From assembly GCA_009663005.1 (NCBI GenBank), contig VIGQ01001747.1, forward strand, positions 15,001-33,189: 18,189 bases of DNA. Reading direction: 5' to 3'. Position numbers and translations under genes: made by a program. Under the pieces are notes generated by a model. The model saw only the letters and a list, made by a program, of their open reading frames with translations. It ran no database searches and was not told the origin of the DNA. Below, one piece after another: positions 1 through 9,599 of the stretch. The stretch comes from Actinidia chinensis (Eukaryota; Streptophyta; Magnoliopsida; Ericales; Actinidiaceae). Each line of letters opens with the position of its first letter. Within the stretch, counting starts at the first letter, position 1.

Positions 1-1221
1 AGATTTTTTTTTATTTTAAAATTTTTATACTTTATTATTTTTTTAAAAGAAATAAAATGGATCAAATTTAATTTTTAGATGAGATATCCATTTAAAATAA
101 ATTCAAATTCAAATCGACCTAAACAAATTTACAAATTACAAATTTAAATACAATTGATTTGAAAACTGGGCAGTTAGAATACGTTCACTTCATCAATGCG
201 GATTTGTTTAGATTTGCCCATTTCAGATGGACTTTTAAGTCTTTTCCATTCCCTTACTCCACCACTCTTCCAAGAATTTCCTTCTACCTGCATGCACCTA
301 ATTTTTCCTAACATGGTTGCATTAAACAGAGAAAGTTTAAATCATTGTTTTAAAGTGGGGCGGCTGCCATAAAACGTGTTGTTGCATAAGCAAAACACAA
401 AAATGGAGGGAGTTTAAATCAAGACTTTAAAGTTAGGCGGTAGAATAGAGTATGAAAAAGCTGAGAATTTCAACTTCCAAGTGAAAAAACCCCAATGACC
501 ATAAGGGACCTAGCCTCCAAAGGTCATCATTGTCTTGATTTGTAGATAATAAAGCTTCAGATTTTCAACTTCCAAGTTGTAAAGCATTAATGGTTCCACT
601 ACCAAAGGGCAAAGGAGCACTCAGGACCTATGTTGTTTATATAGTGACGGATTATATGATACAAAGGTTAAGGATCAGCTGTGAAATCTGTGTTGCATAA
701 TAGAGAAAGTTGAAAACCATCTCTATCTCTCCTCCAATTTGCCAACGTTTTTTTTCTCTTGAATATTGATGGAAGACTTTATTTGAACCGGCCTGCCCAC
801 CCAACCGAAAAAAGAAAAAACTCTTAGGATATGTGAAACCATCACCCACACAACTTACCAAACGGACAATATGTCAAGGGCCACCACAAACAAATATCTA
901 TCTCTCTCTGTACTATACTGTTGTTATTGTTTATTTATTGCTTAAAAATGTTTATCTGTGTTATTTCTGTGTTTATCTATTATGAAATCTCCTAATTTGA
1001 GTTTGGCCATGGGCCAAAACTAGACTATGATGATTCCACATCATTCACCCCCAGGGGTTACATAGAAAATGCGTAGGTGAAACGTTGGGACTGAACCAAA
1101 GGTTCAGGTTCGACATCAATACGTGTAAGTAGTGCCGAAAAGGGGGTCGCACTTCTATGGGTATGGAACATGCTAAAATGAGATGCATTACATAAACAAA
1201 AGAAGGGGTTTGATATAGGAG
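1..1221. other. AT-rich intergenic DNA, no gene recognised
   Basis: No open frame of credible length or composition is present on either strand. The stretch is AT-rich and stops are frequent in all frames. A short hairpin (ctgaacc-aaa-ggttcag) lies near 1092-1108 next to a ggttcga string that resembles a tRNA T-loop, but no acceptor stem, D-arm or anticodon arm can be built around it. Short direct repeats are listed separately. It could hold very old repeats that I cannot classify by eye. Confidence 0.6.
335..438 (+). repeat. Short imperfect direct repeat pair
   Basis: A motif of about 29 bases starting gtttaaatca and ending aaagt-ggcgg occurs at about 335-364 and again at about 411-438, roughly 76 bases apart. 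A second short repeated string, tcaacttccaagt, occurs at about 469 and 565. These look like local duplications in non-coding DNA. No function or element family is evident. Confidence 0.4.
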
Positions 1222-1399
1222 TAGAGGTGTGTGTTAATTATTGTTCAAATTCATATTCGGCATTAGTAATAGTAGTACATGGCATATGAGAGATATCTTA
1301 AGAATAAAACATAAGGAGGGAAATTAGTGTTGGTAATAGTGTAACTAGAGGATGTAATTTTGGTACTGTACTCTAAAACCTAAAATAAGAAATAGATTG

Positions 1400-2960
1400 A
1401 CCCTTTTATGTAGCTTGCCGCAAATCAAACATTTACTTTGGGTGATGATATTAGATTCTTTTGGAACCTTGTCAAAATTGTTTACAAACCATGCTTTTCT
1501 AAAGTTTCTAGATAGAAATACACTAGAGGTGATTCTTTGATTGAAGTTGTTATTGATGTTCGAAAAATTTGATTGCCGAAATGCTAAATTGAAGTACAAT
1601 CTCTTTTACTTTTGATTGTGGAAGTGGTAATATTAATCTTAGTTATATTTGGTGACTGCTCATAATAGATGGATAGTTGGATTTTACAAAAAAAAAATAT
1701 TGTTTTCATTTAATGGGTTTTTATAATGTTAATATATTTCAACGTATAATGGTTTTTTAGAGAGTTTGACATTGTTGATAAATTTTTAGTATTACATTTG
1801 ATAACCATAATGCTAAATATGCTGCTATTATTAAATATTATTAACGAAATTTGTCTACTACTCATGCGGATCAATTTTTCATATGCGTGTAGATTGCCCA
1901 ATATCATTAATTTAGTGTGTTCAAGATGGTTTTTGAAGCCATATAGGATCACATATAGAAAAAATTAGAGGGTGCAATTCTTTTTATACCCTACTTCTAC
2001 GCTAGGGCACAAGAATTGAAAACAATGTGTGAGTTTTAATATAATAAAACCAAGGAAAATGAAAACTGATATAAAAAAATCGTTGGAATTCAACCTTTCT
2101 TATGTTAAAATCTTATAGGAAACACGAAATGTTATTACTAATTTTGTTAATTATAGTATAGGGTTGTTCTTAAACTCCATTTGATTGCAGAACATTTTTT
2201 TAGTATATGCATTTTTGAAAGTTTTTTATGTTGCGACAGGTGCTTGTTCTAGGTTTATTTATCCTACCTCTTCTATTGTTCTTATAACTGGTATAATATC
2301 AGTATTAATTTTCATAAATATAGATATAAATAAAGTTTGTAGATGCAATCAAGTTATGAATAAAAATTCAAAAAATATTGGACGATATGCCCAAAATATT
2401 TATTTTAGCGGCATGTATGGACCTGGGATTAAGGTCGAAGGTGTTGTGGATGCTTTTAGAAATCTAGAGGGATGCGCAAAGTTAGATATTACATTACCTT
2501 CTACTAATGGATGTATATTACTGTTAAAATCGATATATGCCCTATATGGTCCAAATTTTCTACTCATACTTCTAATGTTATCAATTTAGCAATATCTTCT
2601 TCTACAAAAATAGTTAATGACCCATCGGTCTTTGCTTTCAAGTAGATGAGAAGTGTAGGTTCACGCACCGACCTTTATATGTATGGAAACAGATTTTTTT
2701 TACAAGTTGTATAGTTGTAGATAATTTGGATATCTACTTTGGTGAAAAATAAATGATCATAATTTTCTGTTATTTTCAATTATGGCATTGTGATTCTTCT
2801 TACACCTCCTTGCCCTCTTCAGTTGCATCCGAATCTGCTTTTAGTGCAGAGGGAATAGAGTTGTATGATGAGAGGAGAAGTAAATTAGCTACGGATATTT
2901 TAGATTGTCTTATTGCTTAAAGATGGGAAGATGCACGTCTTGAATTAAAAAGTGTGCGCC
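1400..2960 (+). pseudogene. hAT-superfamily transposase pseudogene
   Basis: Scattered fragments in all three plus frames follow the order of a plant hAT transposase. NHAKYAAIIKYY-like sequence after a TFDN string lies near 1797-1845, where the family has its catalytic-core 'LDNASAN' region. FHMRVDCP near 1878 corresponds to the conserved HxRCxxHxxNL segment. NRWNSTFLMLKSYR (2078-2119) matches the near-universal 'TRWNSTYLML' motif. FLKVFYVATGACSRFIYPTSS (2215-2274) matches the 'F...T..fSG..YPTsnl' region. SSVASESAFSAEG (2816-2854) is the hallmark of the C-terminal hAT dimerisation domain. Known members cut and paste DNA in the nucleus using an RNase-H-like DDE core. Here stops and frameshifts interrupt every block (for example the stop at 2918-2920), so no active protein is expected. 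An N-terminal BED zinc finger is not recognisable. The longest intact piece is the frame at 2185-2589. Family call is firm; ends are approximate. Confidence 0.85.
2816..2945 (+). pseudogene. hAT C-terminal dimerisation domain remnant
   Basis: One plus frame reads SSVASESAFSAEG, then an acidic/basic stretch with ERRSKL, and stops at 2918-2920, after which the same frame continues RWEDARLE. The V-A-S-E-S-A-F-S core is the best conserved signature of the hAT dimerisation domain (usually followed by G-R-x-L-x-x-x-R-x-x-L). In family members this region mediates multimerisation of the transposase. This is the diagnostic block of the pseudogene at about 1400-2960. Confidence 0.85.
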
Positions 2961-3394
2961 TAGAGAGGTTAGAGATTATTGTGAGAACTCGATATAGATA
3001 GTCCTTAGAGGACTATTATATCAGATTTCAACTGATTTTGGTCTTTTGAGTGCATTGTGTGGTTCTATATCCTTGACATTTGGTTATTCGGGCTTTATGA
3101 TGATAAAATAATTAAGTGATAGCGGCAACTTGTGACAAGCCCTAATGGACAACATATTGTGAATCCATGAGCTATTGTCTCTTATATATATGGAGCCCAA
3201 GTATTGGAAAAGTCTTAGTGTTTCTTATGTCCATGTACAAATAATGAAAAAATATGATAAATAAATAAGTAATAATAAAAACTTTTTTTTAAAAAATTGG
3301 GGTTATTGACAACTCAAAAAAACTAGGTGGCCACATATACGATTAAAAAAATGGGCACAACACAAACATGAAAGGAGTTACACGGTTTAAGTAA

Positions 3395-3681
3395 GTCGGC
3401 GACACGACACGAAAAAGAAATTACAAAATGGACCACGCCACGGCACGACAACGAGTCACACGGACTAAGTTAGTTGGCTGGCAGGACAACGATTATTATA
3501 AATGGCAGGCTCGGCACGACACGATAAAATAAAAAAGGAACGACACGACCCGATTAAGTTAAAATGGTCTGGCCATGGCACGACACGAAGCACGGTTGGC
3601 ACGGCACGGACACGAAGCACAGTGGAAAGAAAAAAAAAAGTGGCACAAAACACGGTACGGTGGGCACGTTTGACACCTCTA
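3395..3681 (+). repeat. CACG-rich subterminal repeat array of a plant hAT element (right end)
   Basis: The stretch is packed with cacg/cgtg-containing words (gacacgacacg, cacggcacgac, ggcacggacacg, ggtacggtgggcacg) and ends gtttgacacctcta. Read in reverse complement this is tagaggtgtcaaacgtgccc, a layout common at the ends of plant hAT elements, where repeated subterminal motifs are known to bind transposase. It is markedly richer in G and C than its surroundings. It lies downstream of the hAT pseudogene in the correct orientation to be its 3' end. Short open frames across it on both strands are by-products of the repeats. Confidence 0.65.
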
Positions 3682-3719
3682 GCCATAGAAACACGAGGAA
3701 AAATTAAGTGAGGGAACCT

Positions 3720-4256
3720 GCAGCATAATTTCGGTTAAAACCCCCAAATCATGCCTAGAACCTCCATATTTTTCTTCTTTGCTTTTTCTCTATCTTCGAT
3801 CTCCCTATCTCTCAATGGGCCGGCTATGTTTGGCGACAACCCTACCCCCACCGATTACCTTCTCCCTCCCCCCTCCTCTCTCTCTCCTGTTTAATGTGTG
3901 AGGTGAGCGACACCCCCCGGCAGGATCTTGCGACGACGCATGGTCGCTGACCCTTGTCGCCGACTGCCACCACTCCCACCACCGCGCTACAATTCACCAG
4001 TGCCTCCTCTCTCAAGTGTTCTCCTCGTCCCCCCAATCTCTCTCTCACCCACACCCACACACCTCACTACCACAGTACTACAATGCCACACTTTACCACC
4101 ATTTCCCGTTTTCCCCTTTCTACGCTTTTTCCAATTTTCCTAAATTTTTCCTTTTGCCAATTTTCTCCTTACTTGAGGAAATCGGTTCGCACGCGTGTTC
4201 ATTGCCTGGGGCTGTGACACCGTAGGTTCATGTGATCTTGATACGTGGGTTTTCAC
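3720..4256. other. Pyrimidine-rich, GC-elevated tract without a recognisable gene
   Basis: The plus strand is rich in CT and CCA/CAC runs (ctctctctcc, cacccacacccacacacc) between the hAT array and the LTR. Overlapping open frames of 69-87 codons exist in all three plus frames and one minus frame, but they encode only Ser/Pro/Thr/His-rich low-complexity sequence and overlap each other, so none can be preferred. It could be a fragment of a 5' untranslated region or a captured piece of a gene, but no splice structure or homologous domain supports that. Confidence 0.4.
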
Positions 4257-4844
4257 TGTTTGGAGCCAGCCCAAGGAAGAGCCCAAAAGCTTAAGCCCAA
4301 GCCATGATGGTCAATATGAAATGGAGGTTTGTCAGCTAGTCATCATAGAACGGCCGAAAGAAGAGAAGAATAAAGAAGAAGAAAGAAACAAGAGAGAGGA
4401 AACCATTGACAATAATGGTGGTCACTCTCTGCTAAGTCTTCATTTGCTGTTTTCTCCCTCCATTGTCAAGAAGGGAGGGCTTCCACTTCTCATATATGCT
4501 GTGTCCTAGAGCAAAGATTAAGGGGCTGGAGTTTGCTATGAGCACACAACATATGTTTTTTCAACAGGGTAGAGAGTGGGCTAAGAGTTCTCAGAGAGAG
4601 ATCTGCTGATGGGAGGAGGGCTTTAGGCTGCGAGGAAAAAGAGAGCAAGCAGAGATATTTTTAGAGTGTAGTGGTTGAGAGGTTATGAGTTGAGCTCCTC
4701 CTATTGTATTCATTGTAATCCCCAGATTAGTGGATATTGTTTCTTTACGGGACGTAGCCATTATGGCCGAACCACTTAAATCTATTGTATTGGTGGTGGT
4801 AGATCTGTATAGATATGTGATTGGTATTTGTTTTGGGTACAACA
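4257..4844 (+). mobile_element. LTR of a copia-like retrotransposon (5' LTR or solo-like)
   Basis: The stretch begins tgtttggagcc and ends gggtacaaca, so it has TGTT...AACA-type ends, and is followed two bases later by tggtatcatagc, a one-mismatch match to the initiator tRNA-Met primer-binding site. Its 3' part contains text typical of plant copia LTRs (tgtaatccccagatt, gggacgtagcc, ggccgaaccac). A TATA-like catatatgc occurs at about 4491. An alternative 3' end at 4901 (ccccaaca) also precedes a PBS-like string by two bases, so the LTR could be 57 bases longer. No second copy is in the window, so the 5' boundary rests only on the TGTT start. The open frame across 4195-4509 is incidental. Confidence 0.65.
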
Positions 4845-4915
4845 CGTGGTATCATAGCAGTGCTACCACAACTAATGGTTAGAACTAATGGTACCCCAAC
4901 AAATGGTATCAAAGC
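4840..4915 (+). repeat. Tandemly duplicated LTR-end/PBS junction
   Basis: The string caaca, two spacer bases, then tggtatca-agc occurs twice: caaca at 4840-4844 with tggtatcatagc at 4847-4858, and caaca at 4897-4901 with tggtatcaaagc at 4904-4915. The period is 57 bases. Each PBS-like 12-mer differs from tggtatcagagc by one base. Between them is a further small duplication of actaatggt (4871-4879 and 4885-4893). A local tandem duplication of the junction explains this best. Confidence 0.7.
4904..4915 (+). other. Primer-binding site (initiator tRNA-Met type)
   Basis: tggtatcaaagc matches 11 of 12 bases of the plant copia PBS complementary to the 3' end of initiator tRNA-Met, and lies two bases after a caaca LTR-type end. 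The same 12-mer is used by the unrelated minus-strand element at 17383-17394, which supports this copy over the one at 4847-4858. Confidence 0.65.
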
Positions 4916-5330
4916 AAACGTCCGAGTCCGATTTTTCTGCAAGATCAGAGTTAGATATCGAATTCGTTCATTCAGATCTGAAGTTGCTCAAAATTGACGT
5001 TTAAGCACACCACAAGATTTCTCTCTTCAATACGAAATTCCAAACATCAAACCGCCAATCTAAAATCGAACGCCCAACAAACCTCCAGAAAGCTTTTAAT
5101 GAGCCGGCTACACCCCGACGTGTTTACAGCGCCAGGACACCACGCATGAAACGCAAGCATGCGTATACCATATTTTGCGGTACTTGTTGGTTGACTGTTG
5201 ACCAGCTTTTGCTTTCGTTGTTGATTTTTCGAGACGTTAACCAGGGAGCGAGCCGCATTGACCGAATGACCAGAGTTGCGATCGCTTGAGTGTGACTCGG
5301 TACAAATTGCACCTGTGAAAATCAAGAAAT
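4916..5330 (+). other. Leader-like untranslated region downstream of the PBS
   Basis: Directly after the PBS comes a stretch without long plus-strand frames, containing gatcagagttagatatcg and ccaatctaaaatcgaacgcc, in the position where copia elements carry a leader before gag. It shows no gag similarity. Minus-strand frames here (5047-5346) have no recognisable domain. The assignment rests on position only. Confidence 0.4.
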
Positions 5331-7350
5331 GTAGGATGAAGTACAATTGGACAGATCAGTCAGTGCTGCATGGACACCGGGGTGACTAGTGCTGTAGATC
5401 GACAGTGCATTGAACATGGGGTGTTCCCATTATGTAAGCACAATAAGATGAATACTCATGGATTGTGGACCAAGTTAGAAAAGATTTAATTGCATTCACC
5501 ATCCATGTTCTTCTATCGTTTCGTAGACTTATTACTATTGGTTGATCACGCATTAACGCAACTGGTATAAAATTGCATTGAAAATTTATATAATTGGGAG
5601 CCTTGTGCAACAAGATCAAGATTGCAACCTTCTTTATCCTAGATAATCTCTAGTAACATGTTTATTGGTTTCTTTAGGCTATGTTTTGGGTTCTGATAGG
5701 AAGTGGCAGATAGGATTATATAACTATGCATCGGTCGAAGAGGGGATTGAGAAAATTTTGGCATCCATGCAATGTTTAGGGTTATATTTTGTTTAAAAGT
5801 TCTTCCACCTTATCCAATCCAAATATAACGTAGTTGGATATAGAATAACCAAAAGTAAAAAATGGATCATAAAGAGTGAATTACCTTAATCCTATCCAAC
5901 ATTGTATATTATTGAGTTATTTATAACATAGTTCATTATCTGTGTGAGTCTTTCTTATACTAAGTCAACATGGTACAAGATGGTTACGATAGAGCTAGTA
6001 TAAAGTTGATGTGGATGATTTCCAAATCAAACACTATATTATTCAAGGGGATAGACCTGTCCGCATATACCCAATTACAAATGAACCCTTTCAAAATAAG
6101 GCTAGCTGGATATGTGACGCGCATAAATGTATTTTTAGAAATTATAATTATCTTTTTGATCCGGTGTGGGCATTGTCCATGGAAGTGTCATCCATATTTT
6201 TGTATTGATAGCTCATGGAGAGCATGGGCCCCATTGGGAGGATAGATGGACCATACTCTAATGTAATGACAAGTTGTTGTCATGTTATTTAGTTTGAACT
6301 TTTTTTAGGCATTGGAGTTGTTTGCTACGTGCGCAGAGCTCTTGTTGACAGGGGCGTGACATAATATGCATAGCAAGGGGAGTGAAGGGGGAGTGTTTAC
6401 CTAGTGAGACGTATTGATTGAGTAGTGTGGTACATGACTTGGAAAAGGGATAGGGGGATGCATATGATGTACAAGAGTAGTGAGACACATGCCTTCGACA
6501 ATGGTAGTGGAAAGATGTACAATGCCAAGGGTTGTTTCTCTTCTGTCTATCTATCTCTAGTATGGATTTGATTGCGTGGTACATCCTTTGCGGGGAGTTC
6601 TTGGCCACGAGTGATTCTCTCTCTATGTATTGTGAATCGGCGAATGTCAGTTGTGGTCAGAGTAGAAACTGTGTGTGTCAGTTATTTTTTATGTAAGGAT
6701 TGGATTGTGCGTTGGTTATGATCTGGTTAGAGGTACTTTTGTAGTTGTGTTCTCTGTGTTAGATTGGAAAGTGTGGTCGTTGGTGGTATACATGTTCTTT
6801 GATAGAATACTTAGTTTAGAGTATTTGGCTTACGATACGTAGACAATTTCGGTTGAATTTCAACTTCTAGGGTTTACATGTTGAAAGTAGATGTTGGATG
6901 TTAGAAGAGTCTAGTCTCAAATCATAGCACTGGAATTAAAAGCTTGTAAATTGTACTTGTAGATAGAGCCGAGAGGCGACGAGAGTGTCCAATATGGATT
7001 TGAAATTGAAAATAGATGTATGTGATGGAAGGACCTTTTGCACTCCGTATTGCAAGTGTATGAGATGCATTGCTTTCTGCGGTCGAGAATTATTAGACGT
7101 TGAAAGTCATTGTATCTCTAGTCCAACTGACTCTTCGGATTTTTATTTATTGTTTGTTTTAGTGTTATCAAGTTAAACGACGAACAAGCGCAGGATGCTA
7201 AGAAGGATGGAGAAGAGAAACTCAAACAGCTATTAATGATTTTCGAATTTTGAAATAAATTAAAGGGACCATAAAATATTTCAGTGTACACAATAATCTC
7301 ATTTAAATTGCCACTATAGCCTAGGACGGACTCAAATTTTTGCTTTGATA
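5331..7350. other. Unclassified interval after the LTR/PBS; no coding region recognised
   Basis: Translation of the plus strand shows frequent stops and none of the expected marks: no gag zinc knuckle, no protease DSG, no integrase HHCC, no reverse transcriptase YVDD. Frames of 62-107 codons occur on both strands (for example 5970-6245 plus, 6285-6608 minus, 6985-7176 plus) but show no domain and are interrupted. At 5700-5920 an imperfect inverted pair (gataggatta / taatcctatc) may mark a small inverted-repeat element. The interval could be the non-coding interior of a large derivative element or simply flanking DNA. Confidence 0.4.
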
Positions 7351-8956
7351 GTAACAAATTCGTTGACTAATCTATTTTTTCACACTAGCTCGGATTTTTA
7401 GGATCTTTGGAGCATAATATTTTGTCGTTTTTGCCCATATTTTTGGATTTGGAAAGCTATGGTCAGATCAAAATTTATGGGAATACAAAAGGAGTTGAAT
7501 TGAAAGTTACATCAAAATCAAAATAGTAATTCCCAGTGCACCAAGGAGGAGAGGGAAATTGTAAATACAACCTTAGGGTTTGACCTTTATAACGAATTAA
7601 GGTCTGAACTTTATTTTATCAAAGTAAAACCTGTACTTTAGAGTTGTCATTTCTACCTTCCTTCCACCTCTCTGTTTGGCCCGTTGAATGGACGTTCGTT
7701 TTAATTCCTTATATTCCCACCTCATTTATATAAAAAGCACTGACACGATGGCTATGAATACTTTTAAAAAATTAATCTTATCGTGGACGATCTGAAATAG
7801 TGATGGGCAAAAAGGTTCAGAGTGAGACTATTTTAGAAGTTTAGAGTTAATTTGTAAAGAAAAATAATTAAATAGTTTAGTATAAATACGTTAACACAGC
7901 ATTGGCTTTTTTAATGGAAATTCCTATTATTTTTTTCCAATGACACAAACCAAGGAGAACAGAGACAAAAAAGCTTATAATAAATAAAAGAAGTTGAGGT
8001 TCTGCTTTTGGACCGAAGGTCACGACAAATCAAGAAATCTAGATGATGATAACTATGGCTCCATTTGGTAATGGTTAAAAACCAATTTTTTTAGAGTGTT
8101 ATAAAAAAAATTATTTTTTTTTAGTTTTTTTACTTTTATTTTATTAAAAAAAATCCAAAAAAGTGCAAACAAAGTCAACCCTAATGATTTTTTTATTTGC
8201 TTACAATAATCCGATTATTTTTTATAATTAAGAATATAATGATAATTTCTGATAGTAAAAAAAATATTTCAAAAAGGACCACTAGAATCTTTGTTAATCC
8301 AAATGGATTTTTCTATTTAGATTTAGTGTCTTTTTCTAATAAAATCTCATAGAGACAAATTGTAATTCATCTAAAGGTCAATTATTCAACTGTGGAAATG
8401 AACTCATAAATATAGAGATGAATTACTCCATATTATATGAAAAAGTGGGCTCCACAGCTATTCTTTGAGTATGTGACCCCACATCTATGTTAAGCATAGA
8501 GTTAAGTAAATTTGTTCAATAATTTATGACAAGTACCTATTTTATTGTGACCCAAAGAAGGCCTCTTATATTTTGATAGAGAATTAGTGGTTTAGCATTT
8601 TGCTTAATTCTTAAGAACCCCTAAATATTGCATTTTATCACTTTTATTTCTTCACCTAAAAAATAAATAATGTGACCCATTCAACTATTTAAGTATATTG
8701 TTACACTCTTTTCGTACTAATACGTGTAAAACAGTGACACAAAAATCAATCAATTGTTGTTCTCAAATACCGTATATCACTACGCCTTATTTTCTTTAGA
8801 AAAATTAATTTTATGCTCTGGTACATATGTTTATTAATAAGAGTATGTTTGCTGATACAATAACTGATAAGCACCTTATTAGAGTCGTTGATTTATTTTT
8901 CACAAAAAAATATGGATACTTCTGAAGAATAATTGATTGCTTACACCACTCAAAAG
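7351..8956. other. AT-rich intergenic DNA with possible DNA-transposon end fragments
   Basis: No gene is visible. At about 7560-7720 the text (cttagggtttgacc, aaggtctgaacttta, aaaacctgtacttta, ccgttgaatggacg) resembles the 'lose-a-line' ends of plant Mutator-like or hAT-like elements, but no inverted partner was found. At 8057 ggctccatttggtaatgg resembles the terminus of the small element at 9317-9538; the nearest inverted partner (ccaaatgg at about 8300) is too short and lacks a matching end. The rest is AT-rich with homopolymer runs. Confidence 0.35.
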
Positions 8957-8957
8957 T

Positions 8958-9099
8958 AGGTGTGTAAAGACACACCATTTTTCCTCTCACAAATAAGTGG
9001 ACCCGCCCTAAGAGGGTTTTTCAAGAAAAACGAAAAAATCCAATTAGGGGGGGTCCCACTATTTTGTGAGAGGGTAAAATGAGTGTCTGTAACACTCAT
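8958..9099. mobile_element. Small inverted-repeat (MITE-like) element, about 140 bp
   Basis: Two arms face each other across a short centre. The left arm reads tgtgtaaagacacacc, tttcctctcacaaataagtgg, acccgccctaa; the reverse complement of the right arm reads gagtgttacagacactca, taccctctcacaaaatagtg, ggaccccccctaa. The arms pair over nearly their full length with mismatches and small gaps, so a transcript would fold into a long hairpin. Ends are approximate because no clean target-site duplication is visible, so the superfamily is undecided. A 63-codon minus-strand frame across it is incidental. Confidence 0.6.
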
Positions 9100-9316
9100 T
9101 TGGATGTTGTACATTATCACTACTCTTTCTGATATAAACATATGAATTGAAGCACTTGAATAAATATATCGTTTTTGTTATTTTTATTACACAATTACTA
9201 GCACAAAAAAAAAGTAAAACGATACAAACAAATCAATGTAATCATTTTTTAAAAAGAGAAAGTGAAAGTAAAAACAAGAAAATGAAGCCAAATCTTTTTC
9301 ACGATTCCTAGTTATA

Positions 9317-9378
9317 GGCTCCGTTGGCAGCAAGCAGTTTTTTTCAGCTTTTTTTTTGACTTTTTTGCTTAAAATAAG

Positions 9379-9412
<34 letters not shown>

Positions 9413-9538
9413 GTTTGTGCTTTTTTGCTGTTTAGCTATCTAAAAGTAAGCCACAAAAGCAAAAAAAATCAAAAAATTTTAATATTTTTGATAGCAAGCT
9501 TAAAAAAGCTTGGCTTTTAAGCTTACCAAAACGGAGCC
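9317..9538. mobile_element. Small inverted-repeat (MITE-like) element, 222 bp
   Basis: The element starts ggctccgttggcagcaagc and ends gcttaccaaaacggagcc, whose reverse complement is ggctccgttttggtaagc, so the terminal repeats share ggctccgtt and a following aagc. Flanks are ata on both sides (9314-9316 and 9539-9541), a possible 3-base duplication that would suit the PIF/Harbinger group, although that group prefers TAA/TTA. The interior is rich in gctttttt/aaaaagc words that pair across the element. The nearby minus-strand frame 9432-9641 is incidental. Confidence 0.65.
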
Positions 9539-9599
9539 ATAATCTGGCGTACTTTGGACCAATGAGCACACATCCCCAAAGCCCACCTTGGCTTTTGCT

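Larger units (their letters stand above)
1222..3681 (+). mobile_element. Probable degraded hAT-superfamily DNA transposon (boundaries tentative)
   Basis: The body contains a decayed hAT transposase (about 1400-2960) and ends on the right in a CACG-rich array that stops at acacctcta (3673-3681), whose reverse complement tagaggtgt is a common plant hAT terminus. A matching tagaggtgt lies at 1222-1230 on the left, giving a 9-base candidate terminal inverted repeat. Against this, the left end lacks the CACG-rich array, and the 8-base flanks (tataggag left, gccataga right) do not match, so no hAT target-site duplication supports these limits. The transposase and right end are well supported as hAT-derived. 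That they belong to one element with exactly these ends is inference. Confidence 0.45.

Noticed and set aside
1085..1125. ggttcgacatc near a short hairpin, like a tRNA B-box/T-loop or tRNA-derived SINE head
   Set aside because: No A-box at the right distance and no cloverleaf stems can be drawn; no poly-A or duplication suggests a SINE.
1345..1599. Minus-strand frame containing a CLICGK string, like a zinc-finger pair
   Set aside because: It is a single CxxC without a second pair and lies antisense to the hAT pseudogene.
2185..2589. 134-codon frame as an intact small gene
   Set aside because: Only its first part matches the hAT transposase; the homology continues in other frames and on both sides, so it is one surviving piece of a pseudogene.
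3842..4225. Overlapping open frames in the pyrimidine-rich tract as a possible gene
   Set aside because: Frames on both strands overlap, are low complexity, and show no domain, start context or splice structure that favours one.
4195..4509. 104-codon plus-strand frame with a Lys/Glu-rich stretch
   Set aside because: It crosses the inferred 5' boundary of an LTR and matches no known domain; the charged stretch comes from an aagaag-rich LTR segment.
5640..5925. Possible MITE with gataggatta / taatcctatc inverted words
   Set aside because: Only about ten bases pair and neither terminal repeats nor a duplication could be defined.
6385..6400. aagggggag followed by tgtttacc, resembling a polypurine tract plus the TGTTT start of a 3' LTR for the element at 4257
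   Set aside because: Sequence after 6394 does not match the LTR at 4257-4844, so no second LTR begins here; the tract is probably chance.
6826..6860. ggcttacgatacgtagac, faintly like the gggacgtagcc text of the LTR at 4257-4844
   Set aside because: The likeness covers only a few words and does not extend on either side, so it does not support another LTR.
6985..7176. 63-codon cysteine-bearing plus-strand frame as a small secreted peptide
   Set aside because: It lacks an N-terminal signal peptide, its cysteine spacing matches no family I know, and the surroundings give no gene structure.
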